Below, in pieces: positions 25,384-33,158 of a stretch of 64,000 bases of DNA (within the stretch, counting starts at the first letter, position 1; each line of letters starts with the position of its first letter). Location: NCBI GenBank assembly GCA_963720375.1, contig CAVRFM010000008.1, positions 71,161-135,160 of the forward strand, written 5' to 3'. This DNA comes from JAPLHP01 sp963720375 (GTDB lineage Bacteria > Chloroflexota > Dehalococcoidia > UBA2247 > RBG-13-53-26). The position numbers were made by a program, and so were the translations under genes. The notes under the pieces are model-generated. The model had not been told where the DNA came from. It did no database searches and was given only the letters and a program-made list of their open reading frames with translations.

Positions 25384-26817
25384 GTGGCTGTTGTTAAGGT
25401 GCAATTGGGTGTGCGTCTCCTGGAGACAATCACCTCGGCGCTATACGAGGATCCTATCATATTGTTCAGAGAATACGTTCAAAACTCGGTTGATGCCTAT
25501 ACTGCAGCAATGAGGAATCCGGCCAATGCATTTGTCGGATTCCACACCGATATTACCGTAGATACAGCCAAGAGGTGGATCACTATTCTGGACAATGGCT
25601 ACGGCATACCGGAAGATGAATTCATTGGGAAGATGACGAGGATTGGCTCGGGCAAGGGGCCAGCTAATGACCAAATAGGGTTCAGAGGAATAGGCAGGCT
25701 GTCGGGGATGCCCTTTTGCTCCAAGCTTGTCTTCATTGACAAGCCTAAGGGTCTGGCAAAGTCCCTTCGGTTTTCCTGGAACGGGGACCGATTCGGAGAG
25801 CTGCTCAACAAAGAAAAGGACATCGATCTAGATGAAGCCGTGGGGCAAATTACGTCCAAGTCTGAGAAAGCGTATAAAGGGTCAGTCGATAATCACTTCT
25901 TCAGAGTGGAGTTGCAGGGCTACAACGACGACATCGCTAACCTTTTGGCTGACAAGGCTTTCAAGTTTAAGCTGAGGCAAATGCTTCCTCTTCGCTATTC
26001 GCCCGATTTTAGTCATCAAGAAGAAATCAAATCAAAATATGAACAGGTGATGGGAGAGAGTCTAGACAAGTACTCTTTTGCTGTCACGTTGGACGGTGCG
26101 CCCCTTTATAAAGTGTACGGAGATAATCACGTGTTGGAATCCGGGATACAATTCTGGGAATTGAATTATCCGAGTGAGAAAAAGGGAGTACCAGGCAAGA
26201 ACATCGGGATCCTTTGGTTTACTTTCAACAAGGTAATGAAGGCAAGCCAGAAGGACGCACCTTACGGCATCTTGGTCCGTTCAAAGAACATGCTAATGGG
26301 TGACAATGACGCCCTTGCCGTTGCTGTCGTACGGAGTAAAACGGAATATGTCTCTACGTTTCGAGAGCTTGCACAGACGCTTCGAGGCGTGTACGGGGAA
26401 ATGCTCATAAACTCCCCAAGGCTGCGTGACAATGCGAGAAGAGATTGGTTTAGATTGGATAGCAACTCTATTGCACTGACTCGGATCATAGTAGACTTCA
26501 TGAGGCGACTGTGGACATACAGATACACAGCTTCCGATTTCTTCGGGGGTAAGCAGGAAGACAAGGACAAAGTAATAAAGGCTTTCACCGAGTTGACAAC
26601 TCAGCCTCCTCCGCAGCAGTTCAGCTTCGTGCATGAGGTTAGGAAAGGAGAGGTCTTCAAGTTCGCCGATGTTGACATACCTCATTTACCACTGGTTGTC
26701 AGACGCTTTTATGAACGCCTTGCTAAGTGTCTGAGGGATGACTACTTCAAGCCACAAAACCAGATGAAGATGTTCTATGAAATACGTTCACTGGTTAAGA
26801 GAAAGCTGGACAAATAG
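25384..26817 (+). CDS. GHKL-family (Hsp90-like) ATPase
   Basis: A 477-residue protein with an N-terminal Bergerat ATP-binding fold. The N box is ILFREYVQNSVDAY (E30, N34, D37), the G1 box ILDNGYGIP (D70, G72, G74) and the G2 region GFRGIGRLSG (99-108). The start resembles HtpG/Hsp90, but the protein is shorter and the remaining 350 residues do not match the Hsp90 middle and C-terminal domains that I know. This is closer to the stand-alone HATPase group that includes MORC-like proteins. The start is GTG with a GGAGG about ten bases upstream. It is flanked by the cyclase-fold and radical SAM genes with gaps of 23 and 4 bases, so the three form one operon. Confidence 0.85.
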   Translation: MAVVKVQLGVRLLETITSALYEDPIILFREYVQNSVDAYTAAMRNPANAFVGFHTDITVDTAKRWITILDNGYGIPEDEFIGKMTRIGSGKGPANDQIGFRGIGRLSGMPFCSKLVFIDKPKGLAKSLRFSWNGDRFGELLNKEKDIDLDEAVGQITSKSEKAYKGSVDNHFFRVELQGYNDDIANLLADKAFKFKLRQMLPLRYSPDFSHQEEIKSKYEQVMGESLDKYSFAVTLDGAPLYKVYGDNHVLESGIQFWELNYPSEKKGVPGKNIGILWFTFNKVMKASQKDAPYGILVRSKNMLMGDNDALAVAVVRSKTEYVSTFRELAQTLRGVYGEMLINSPRLRDNARRDWFRLDSNSIALTRIIVDFMRRLWTYRYTASDFFGGKQEDKDKVIKAFTELTTQPPPQQFSFVHEVRKGEVFKFADVDIPHLPLVVRRFYERLAKCLRDDYFKPQNQMKMFYEIRSLVKRKLDK

Positions 26818-26821
26818 GCGA

Positions 26822-28576
26822 ATGGAGCGAATACTTCTCATCGAACCTGAGTACAAGAACAAATTCCCACCTTTGGGCCTAATGAAAATAGCCGCGTACC
26901 ATCGAAACAAGGGCGACTTCGTAAAGTTTTACAAGGGAGAAGCGCCGTACACCGAAATCAGAACGATGGATAGGTTGTACATCACCACGCTTTTTACCTT
27001 TCATTACGATATTACCTTGAAGTGTATTCGTCACTATTTGAAGTACTTCAACCGCGAGTCGGTCTTCATCGGGGGCATAGCAGCAAGTCTAATGGCGGAT
27101 GACTTCAAGCGGGATACGGGGGTAGACAACGTTGTCCAAGGACGGCTCTTAAGCTCCAAGGTATTGGGCTATGATGATGAGGTAAACATAGACGTCCTTC
27201 CGTTGGATTACGACATCTTGGATGACGTCTTATACGAGTACCCGACCAAGGATAACTATTTCATCTATACGACGCGGGGGTGTCCACGGCGCTGCAAGTT
27301 TTGCGCAGTGAGGATATTGGAGCCTGAGTTCAAGACAACGAATAATGTTCTGGACCAAGTGAAACGAGTTGATAGGGTGTACGGGGAGAAGCGGAACATG
27401 ATCGTCATGGACAATAATATTCTGTGTTCGCCCAAACTATCTGAGATAGTGGACGATATCCATTCCCTCGGTTATACAGGAGGACCAAACTACATCTCGC
27501 CAAATCAATACAAAGAAATTATGGCTAAGATAGAGAGGCGCAAGAAGAACGGATCTGATTTCTCGCGCCAGCTGTCGCAGGCATGTGAGATGTTAGAAAA
27601 ATTCGAGGTAAGACTGAAGAAGTACCCGAAGGTGTTCAAGGATTATGACTTCGTTGTCCAAGAGGTGAAGCGCTCGGACGATGTTCTTAGCACGTTGAAA
27701 CGACATTCGGAATATCTGAGTGCAATTTTCGACAAATACAAGGCAAAGACGAAGATGATCCGATACGTGGATTTTAACCAAGGTATAGACGCCAGATTGA
27801 TAAACGACAAGACGATTGGGCCTGCTGTCGAAGCTTCCGGTGAGGCCGTTTAGGTTGGCGTGCGACAGCGTAAAAGACATACCAACTTTCGTCGCTTCCA
27901 CGCAGATGGCTTTCGACAGCGGCGTTCGGCACTTTTCGAACTATATGTTATATAACTGGGAAAAAGATAGACCGGAGGATCTATGGCGTCGATTGCACAG
28001 GGCTGTCCTTCTCTACGGACGGCTCGGCGATAAGGTTGACGCGTTTTCTTTTCCAATGAGGTATGCCCCAATTAACATGACGGATAGAGCATATATCGGA
28101 CCTCACTGGAACAGGAAGTATCTGAACGCGGTGAATGTGATAATCAATGTGACAAAGGGAGTAGTAGCGAAGGAAAAGGATTTCTTCATCGAGGCATTCG
28201 GGGCAAACCTAAAGGAATACTTGGAAATATTAACCATGCCTGATGAATTCATCAGGCACAGGCATTTTTTTCAGAACAATGGATTGCTGAGGTACTGGAG
28301 AAACTTGTTCAGGCGCTTGTCGGAGGATGAGAAGAGGTATCTACTAGAGGTGCTCTGTCAGCGGGAACCGAGCGATACTCCGCCTCGAATCAAGGGGATA
28401 ATGGTTTTGTACGGGCTTAACAAGTCCCAATTCGATAGGGGGAAAAGTCCTATCAGTCGGTGGTAACGGAAATTGAGTCAACGAACGGCGGACTGGAATT
28501 GGCGGACGCAGTCATACTAAGGAATCCGTCTGATTTTAGAACCAACGCCAAACTAGTGAGTGCCTTGGGAACGTAG
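26822..28576 (+). pseudogene. B12-binding-type radical SAM protein, frame-interrupted
   Basis: The N-terminal part starts MERILLIEPEY and includes PPLGLMKIAAY, like the cobalamin-type Rossmann domain of B12 radical SAM enzymes. The cluster motif TTRGCPRRCKFCAV follows (C154, C158, C161). The frame then breaks near 27815: dropping one base lets FNQGIDARLINDKT run on into LGLLSKLPVRPFRLACDS, the normal end of the barrel. The second frame stops at 28466. A further shift of opposite sense at the G5A4 run near 28438 would extend it with EKSYQSVVTEIEST to a TAG at 28574. So the gene is broken twice or carries two sequence errors. Start ATG 26822 lies 4 bases after the ATPase stop. The substrate is unknown. 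Confidence 0.8.
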
Positions 28577-28581
28577 GCGCA

Positions 28582-28596
28582 AGCCCCGGAGGGGCT
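28582..28596 (+). terminator. Hairpin after the radical SAM gene
   Basis: A 6-bp GC-rich stem AGCCCC / GGGGCT with a GGA loop, just after the extended radical SAM end at 28576. The following sequence is only moderately T-rich. A plausible weak terminator for the three-gene operon. Confidence 0.45.
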
Positions 28597-28649
28597 GCTT
28601 AATGATTTCACTTTTGATACCACCACCCGACTTTTGATAACAGACGGCA

Positions 28650-28684
28650 GTTATGATACAAAGCCCAGCTTGGATACAAATGTA
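28650..28684 (-). repeat. Diverged copy of the repeated promoter-like element
   Basis: On the minus strand, TTTGTATCCAAGCTG is followed within 20 bases by TATCAT. This matches the first half of the element found before four minus-strand genes (30621, 31495, 31955, 61350). No minus-strand gene starts downstream, and the spacing to the TATCAT is shorter, so it is probably a decayed copy. Confidence 0.45.
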
Positions 28685-28776
28685 GGCAGCCTGGAGTCTT
28701 ACAAGGTGATGCTGGGGTGATGGTTTGTGTAACCCACCGTTTGAACCAGTCTTCCCCCGGATTGAGGCTGCCCACA

Positions 28777-29907
28777 TCAGATTTGCAGGCCCACCAGACG
28801 TTTCACACCCAATTTGAGCACATGCCTCTTCCCGACTTTTTGGGACAGGATGTCTCTGTACAGGATGCCGGTACTTTTCGGAGGCAATGATTTAATCCTC
28901 TTCTTGTGTAGCCGGATGGCATTCGATGGACAGTTCGCAGCACAAACCCCACAGCCTATGCAGCGGTCACGGTTGACCGTGCACACATCATTGAGGAGTG
29001 TCACAGCCTGCAACTGGCACCGGTCAACACAAGACTCACAACCTGTGCATAACTCAGCGTCCACTTCTGCATAGTAGCTGGCTGCATACAGCTCTGCCGG
29101 ACGGGGGAATTTCTTTGCAGCCAGCAGGAGTCCGCAGCAGTCGCCACAACAGCAGCAGACGGCCTCCGGCCTCTGCGAGTTGACCGGTTGGAGAACCAAT
29201 CCTGCCTCTTCAGCCTTCTCAAGAATATCAAGGGCTTCCTCCTTGGTGATGGGGCGTGCCAGTCCCATATCCAGGTAGTGCTGCGCCGAACTGCGGAATA
29301 TCAAACATGTCTCGCGAAGGTCAGTGTGATGGCAGCTTTCTCCAACCATGTCTTTGGCCTGTCTGCAAACGCAGTTGGCCACCACAATCTGGCCGCCGAT
29401 GCCCTCGACAATCTCTCTTATGTTGTCATAGGTGCTGACACTGTACTCCTGAGGAATGCTTTTCTCTATCGGGATTGTGCGCAACTGGGGAATCCTGGTC
29501 CTGTACAGTTCACCGGCAAAAGCCTCATCGAGATATTGCAGCATGTCTTCGGCAAAATCTTTGGTGAGCCGCCCTACCTGGTATTCATACATCCCGATGG
29601 CAAGCATCGCGTTGCTGTAATACTTCTTACCACCTCTATGCTTTGATGAGACGATACCTTTGTTTACCATACGGTCCAGCAGCTGCTCGATTTCTTCAAT
29701 AGACTTCCCACTCTTCTTCATACGCTTGTGAATGCGACTCAGGGGCTCCGGCAGCATGGAAAGCCGCATCGCTACTTCCGCTTCTTCCGGAGTGAACAGA
29801 TGCTTCAATATGCGGATCTCGACACCGGATTGTGTGGATGGTAAACCTATGGGCAGCCTGTCCAAATGTCTCTGCAGGGACCGGTATACTTCACTCTCAG
29901 TCGTCAT
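28777..29907 (-). CDS. Winged-helix and double-[4Fe-4S] ferredoxin protein
   Basis: A 376-residue protein. Residues about 35-100 look like a winged-helix domain (LFTPEEAEVAMRLS...EEIEQLLDRMVNKGIVSSK). A middle region contains CVCRQAKDMVGESCHH and a CCCCGDCC cluster. The C-terminal domain holds two 4Fe-4S motifs, CTGCESCVDRCQL and CIGCGVCAANCPS. The architecture suggests an iron-sulfur redox protein with a DNA- or protein-binding head. Similar proteins are often annotated simply as 4Fe-4S binding protein. The ATG at 29907 has a GAGG five bases upstream; an upstream TTG at 29952 is less likely. It follows the histidine-phosphatase gene on the same strand. Confidence 0.85.
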   Translation of the reverse strand: MTTESEVYRSLQRHLDRLPIGLPSTQSGVEIRILKHLFTPEEAEVAMRLSMLPEPLSRIHKRMKKSGKSIEEIEQLLDRMVNKGIVSSKHRGGKKYYSNAMLAIGMYEYQVGRLTKDFAEDMLQYLDEAFAGELYRTRIPQLRTIPIEKSIPQEYSVSTYDNIREIVEGIGGQIVVANCVCRQAKDMVGESCHHTDLRETCLIFRSSAQHYLDMGLARPITKEEALDILEKAEEAGLVLQPVNSQRPEAVCCCCGDCCGLLLAAKKFPRPAELYAASYYAEVDAELCTGCESCVDRCQLQAVTLLNDVCTVNRDRCIGCGVCAANCPSNAIRLHKKRIKSLPPKSTGILYRDILSQKVGKRHVLKLGVKRLVGLQI

Positions 29908-29958
29908 TCTGGCCTCAGATTCGAGTGCAAAGTCAGATATCCTTGCAGTCAAAGTCTC

Positions 29959-30582
29959 TCACAGCAAAGATGTATCATTGAGCGTGACAAGGCGACAACC
30001 ATTGTTGGTGAACTTTACCACAGTCAACGATCCATTGCCGATCTCAAGTCTGGGGTAAATGCTATTCGATACTCCGAGAGCATGGGCCACCAATATCTTA
30101 ATAATGACCTCGTGGGTCACCATCAACACTTGCTTGCCCCGGTCAGCAGATAACACCACATGCAGGGCTCGGATAGCCCGCTCAGTTGCCTGCGGGAAAC
30201 TCTCTCCATTGGGTATAGTCAGGTCTGACGGGTCTGTGCTGAGCTGCCGGTAAAGCTCCGGCCAGCCTCGACTGATTTCATCGGGATGCAGCCCCTCCCA
30301 ATCTCCGACTCCAAGCTCAACCAGGTCATTCAGGACATTCAGCTCCAGCTTGTGCGGTTCAGCCAGAATTGCTGCAGTGGTACGAGCTCTGCGAAGCGGG
30401 CTGGTGTAGACCGAAGTGATTGGCAAAGCAGCCAATTTCGCGGACAAACGGTGCGCCTGGATATGGCCTACCTCGTCCAGTTCTTCATCATACCGTCCCA
30501 TGCAGTGGCCAGTGACATTCAAACTTGTTTGCCCATGACGGACAAGGAGGATGGCAGTCTCCGGATCTACGTTTCTATTCAT
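29959..30582 (-). CDS. Histidine phosphatase (phosphoglycerate-mutase-like)
   Basis: A 207-residue member of the histidine phosphatase superfamily. The catalytic LLVRHGQTSLN lies at about residues 12-22. YTSPLRRARTTA and the second histidine region VLMVTHEVIIKILVAH follow. Family members act as cofactor-dependent phosphoglycerate mutases or broad phosphatases such as CobC, and the substrate is not defined here. The ATG at 30582 is preferred since GGAGG lies eight bases before it. A copy of the conserved promoter element has its -10 at 30627-30632. Confidence 0.9.
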   Translation of the reverse strand: MNRNVDPETAILLVRHGQTSLNVTGHCMGRYDEELDEVGHIQAHRLSAKLAALPITSVYTSPLRRARTTAAILAEPHKLELNVLNDLVELGVGDWEGLHPDEISRGWPELYRQLSTDPSDLTIPNGESFPQATERAIRALHVVLSADRGKQVLMVTHEVIIKILVAHALGVSNSIYPRLEIGNGSLTVVKFTNNGCRLVTLNDTSLL

Positions 30583-30620
30583 TGCCAAATCCTCCGGCCT
30601 GCACTAAGTGCCGTAATCTT

Positions 30621-30658
30621 CCGCGCATTATACCATCCAACCTCAGTCTGGATAGGAA
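30621..30658 (-). promoter_or_regulatory. Repeated promoter element, copy 1 (histidine phosphatase gene)
   Basis: On the minus strand: TATCCAGACTGAGGTTGG, then TATAAT (plus positions 30632-30627) after a 16-base spacer counted from TATCCA. It lies about 45 bases before the ATG at 30582. It shares the core TATCCARRCTGAGGTTG with three other upstream regions in this window. Confidence 0.65.
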
Positions 30659-30673
30659 GGGCCTTGTGCTGTC

Positions 30674-31399
30674 TTAGGCTCCCAGCCAGTCCTTAGCCCC
30701 TTTACGGGAGTTGCACCTGCGGCAGAGTACTCGCAGGTTCTCCCTTCTGAGCGCAAGATGAGGATGTCTGCTTCTTGGGTACTTATGGTCCACGGTGATG
30801 TCGGCATCATCGACAATCTGTTTCCCGCACTGAGTACAAATCAGCCCTTCTTCCTCTACTACCTGTCTTCGCAACGCAGCCCATTCAGGGCTTGAATAGA
30901 ATCGGTCTCTCTCCGCAATCCGCTCTTTCCTCTCCTCCACCAATTCAAGGAACCTTGAGGTAACCTGATCCATTCTCTGTCTTCGTGGCTCATCGAGGAT
31001 TTTGTCCATGAGTGTCATGCAGAGAAAGGGAAAGAGAAGGTAAAAGCCGAGAATCAGAAGCCATCGTTCCCAAGTCCAGCCATGGGTCAGAGCGGTTGTT
31101 ACGAAATAGCCTGACACCCAAAATGGAATGAATATCCATCTATCTACCATCTCTCCGAAAACGAGTGCTCCAGTATGTGGTGTCTCCGCCTCAGATCTCT
31201 TTCTGAGGCGCTTCTCCACCGCTTTGGTGATTACCACATCCGTAGCTATGGCTATTGGAGTGTTGGGTTCTCTGCGACGCCTTTTTGCTGCACACTTGCT
31301 GCAGAGGTCACTTGCTGGAACATACTTCACTTTCTTGCGCCTTCCGCACTCCGCGCACTGAAATTCTTTTTGCCCAGCCAGTTGACGGTACTTCCACAT
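30674..31399 (-). CDS. Membrane-anchored HNH-domain protein with N-terminal zinc ribbon
   Basis: A 241-residue protein of unusual build. The N-terminal zinc ribbon has CAECGRRKK and CSKCAAKRRRR. Two hydrophobic segments follow, near 95-106 and 112-130 (IFIPFWVSGYFV; LLILGFYLLFPFLCMTLM). A charged helix leads to a C-terminal HNH domain with CTQCGKQ, ITVDHKYPRSRHP and NLRVLCRRCNSRKG. The HNH core looks intact (zinc cysteines, DH, N, and the second Cys pair), so nuclease activity is plausible. Membrane location of an HNH protein is unusual; a role against incoming DNA or in uptake is speculation. It has its own copy of the repeated promoter. Confidence 0.8.
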   Translation of the reverse strand: MWKYRQLAGQKEFQCAECGRRKKVKYVPASDLCSKCAAKRRRREPNTPIAIATDVVITKAVEKRLRKRSEAETPHTGALVFGEMVDRWIFIPFWVSGYFVTTALTHGWTWERWLLILGFYLLFPFLCMTLMDKILDEPRRQRMDQVTSRFLELVEERKERIAERDRFYSSPEWAALRRQVVEEEGLICTQCGKQIVDDADITVDHKYPRSRHPHLALRRENLRVLCRRCNSRKGAKDWLGA

Positions 31400-31494
31400 A
31401 TGGCCTTCTAGTTGAACAATATCCGCCGAGATTGGGTCAGGGGCAACTTTCTACGCCATCGGAGCCATGGGGCTTCGTTTGGCCAAGTTCTCCT

Positions 31495-31534
31495 GCGACC
31501 ATTGTACCACCCCAACCTCAGCCTGGATAGAAAG
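31495..31534 (-). promoter_or_regulatory. Repeated promoter element, copy 2 (HNH gene)
   Basis: On the minus strand: TATCCAGGCTGAGGTTGG, then TACAAT (plus 31506-31501) after a 17-base spacer, then GGTCGCAG. It precedes the HNH gene start by about 100 bases, leaving a leader of roughly 95 bases. Confidence 0.65.
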
Positions 31535-31570
31535 AGGACTGAGGGACAGTCGCCCTGACTCCCATAAATC

Positions 31571-31909
31571 TCACCTTCGCAAGAAGCTGGTCTGGATGGG
31601 CCGTTGCCCGGACTCATCCATTGCCCGCTGCATCGCCGGGTAGAATTCAGGCCTGATGCGGCGTACACCCCGTGTCTTCTCAACCACCCCGGCTTCAATC
31701 CATGGCCAAAGGCCGGTTCCTTGCTCTAATCTTGCCCGAGACCTGATCTCTTTGCCAGAGACCCAAGATCCACACCCCTTTTCGGCAGTCAGTTCGAGCA
31801 AGGCTTTTGTCCCACGTCTCACAGCCTTCTTGTCCCGTTCGCACCGCATAGCATTTCTCCAGACCGATCCCAGGTAGTCTGTCATGCACTGTTTGACGTA
31901 GTCCCGCAT
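31571..31909 (-). CDS. Hypothetical basic protein
   Basis: A 112-residue, Arg/Lys-rich protein that I do not recognise. It begins MRDYVKQCMTDYLGSVWRN and has a predicted helix-rich body ending in RPIQTSFLRR. The segment WVSGKEIRSRARLEQGTGLWPWIEAGVVEK resembles a small winged-helix or MarR-like recognition region, but this is weak. The ATG at 31909 has AAGGAGG four bases upstream, a strong start. Copy 3 of the repeated promoter lies about 50 bases before it. The gene is on the same strand as, but separately promoted from, the HNH gene. Confidence 0.7.
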   Translation of the reverse strand: MRDYVKQCMTDYLGSVWRNAMRCERDKKAVRRGTKALLELTAEKGCGSWVSGKEIRSRARLEQGTGLWPWIEAGVVEKTRGVRRIRPEFYPAMQRAMDESGQRPIQTSFLRR

Positions 31910-31954
31910 AATTCCTCCTTCGCCTTCCCTGGCCGCCACCGGGTCAGAATCCTC

Positions 31955-31996
31955 TGCGACATTATATCAACCCCAACCTCAGCTTGGATACAAAGG
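31955..31996 (-). promoter_or_regulatory. Repeated promoter element, copy 3 (hypothetical gene)
   Basis: On the minus strand: TTTGTATCCAAGCTGAGGTT, then TATAAT (plus 31966-31961) after an 18-base spacer from TATCCA, then GTCGCAG. It lies about 50 bases before the ATG at 31909. This is the best-conserved copy together with the one at 61350. Confidence 0.7.
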
Positions 31997-32079
31997 GCTT
32001 GATCTTTCAACGTGCCCTGGAAGACTCCTACTCAGGCAAACCGGAGTAGTTCTAATCCCTGGTTAGCTGAAAATAACAA

Positions 32080-32108
32080 AGAGTGGCGGGAATACATCCC
32101 GCCACTCT
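32080..32108 (-). terminator. Rho-independent terminator of the enoyl-CoA hydratase gene
   Basis: Perfect 12-bp stem (arms 32080-32091 and 32097-32108) with a 5-base loop. On the minus strand it is followed by TTGTTATTTT. It lies 27 bases after the stop of the enoyl-CoA hydratase gene. Confidence 0.85.
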
Positions 32109-32135
32109 CAATGAATATCCGGCGCAGTACTCTGG

Positions 32136-32933
32136 CTAGCGTCCCTTGAATTCAGGCTTCCGCTTCTCGACGAAGGACTTCACTCCCTCTTTGAAATCTT
32201 CGGTGGCCGTGCAAACCTTCACGGCATAGCTTTCGAAGTCGAGGGTGCCTTTAATGTCGCTCTCCAGTCCTCGATACACTCCGTACTTCGCCATCTCATG
32301 GGCAATGGGCGGCCCGGCAGCGATCCTTTCAGCCAGCTCTTTGACCACCTTCATCAGATCAGCCTGAGGGACAACACGACCCACCAGCCCAATCCGCAGG
32401 GCTTCCGGGGCATCAATAACGTCCCCGGTATAGAAGAGCTCCAGGGCCTTCTCTATGCCCACTATCTGCGGCAGCAGATAGGTCACCCCGCCGTCAGGGA
32501 CCAACCCTCTGTTCACCCAGGCACAGGTAAATCGGGATTTGTCTGAGGCTATCCTGAGGTCACACGCCGTGATGAAAGATACGCCCATGCCTGCGGCAAC
32601 ACCATTGACAGCCGCTATGGTCGGCGTTCGCATCTCTCTCAACCGCGGTATGTGCCAGCCTATCCGCTGGGTGAGCTTGCGGCGGTTCGTCTCCTCCACC
32701 TGCCCGGCGATGCGGGCCGACATAACGCCGACATCGACACCGGCACAGAAGGCGCGCTCTCCGGCACCGGTGAGAACGAGCACACGGGCATCATCATCCG
32801 CATTCACCTCATTGAACGCCTCGACTATCTCTTCCCTCATCTCCATAGAAATGGTGTTCATTTTATCAGGGCGATTGAACATCAGAGTGACAACATGTTT
32901 TTCTTTCTCCAGAACGATGTTCTTGTACTGCAC
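32136..32933 (-). CDS. Enoyl-CoA hydratase/isomerase (crotonase family)
   Basis: A 265-residue crotonase-fold enzyme. The CoA-binding and oxyanion-hole segments are AFCAGVDVG near residue 61 and NGVAAGMGVSFITACDLRIAS near 110. The following FTCAWVNRGLVPDGGVTYLLP carries the usual Asp/Glu region, but with Val and Pro where one classical hydratase Glu sits, so the reaction (hydratase, isomerase or hydrolase) is uncertain. The start is GTG at 32933 with GGAGG about nine bases upstream. A clean terminator follows. FixCX elsewhere in the window fits fatty-acid oxidation. Confidence 0.9.
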   Translation of the reverse strand: MQYKNIVLEKEKHVVTLMFNRPDKMNTISMEMREEIVEAFNEVNADDDARVLVLTGAGERAFCAGVDVGVMSARIAGQVEETNRRKLTQRIGWHIPRLREMRTPTIAAVNGVAAGMGVSFITACDLRIASDKSRFTCAWVNRGLVPDGGVTYLLPQIVGIEKALELFYTGDVIDAPEALRIGLVGRVVPQADLMKVVKELAERIAAGPPIAHEMAKYGVYRGLESDIKGTLDFESYAVKVCTATEDFKEGVKSFVEKRKPEFKGR

Positions 32934-33038
32934 TTGTGGCTACCTCCTTCGATTCGCTATTAGCTGCAGTGCCAGGATCAAACGATAACAAGCATACTCA
33001 GTGCCGGTGGACTACGTCAACTTCCTGCAAAGGCAACT

Positions 33039-33058
33039 GACAGGTCTATAGACCTGTC
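33039..33058. repeat. Perfect 20-bp palindrome, dispersed intergenic repeat
   Basis: GACAGGTCTA followed directly by its reverse complement, then CCCTAC. It lies in the gap between pycA and the crotonase gene. A degenerate TGGATTCC...GGAATGAC unit follows within 60 bases, the same pair of units as at 17134-17191. Confidence 0.6.
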
Positions 33059-33158
33059 CCTACAGCCCACAGCGGAGTGGATTCCGGATTTCCATCTGCA
33101 CAGGAATGACATAAGATACTGAGGAGCTTGCATACCAGGGTGATACGCCATTCGGGGA

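Noticed and set aside
24260..28600. Calling the accessory cassette a Pycsar defence system
   Set aside because: Pycsar pairs a cyclase with a TIR or membrane effector holding a cyclic-nucleotide domain; neither is present, and cyclase activity is only inferred.
28553..28777. 74-codon minus-strand frame after the radical SAM gene
   Set aside because: It crosses a hairpin and a decayed repeat, has no ribosome site and no recognisable sequence.
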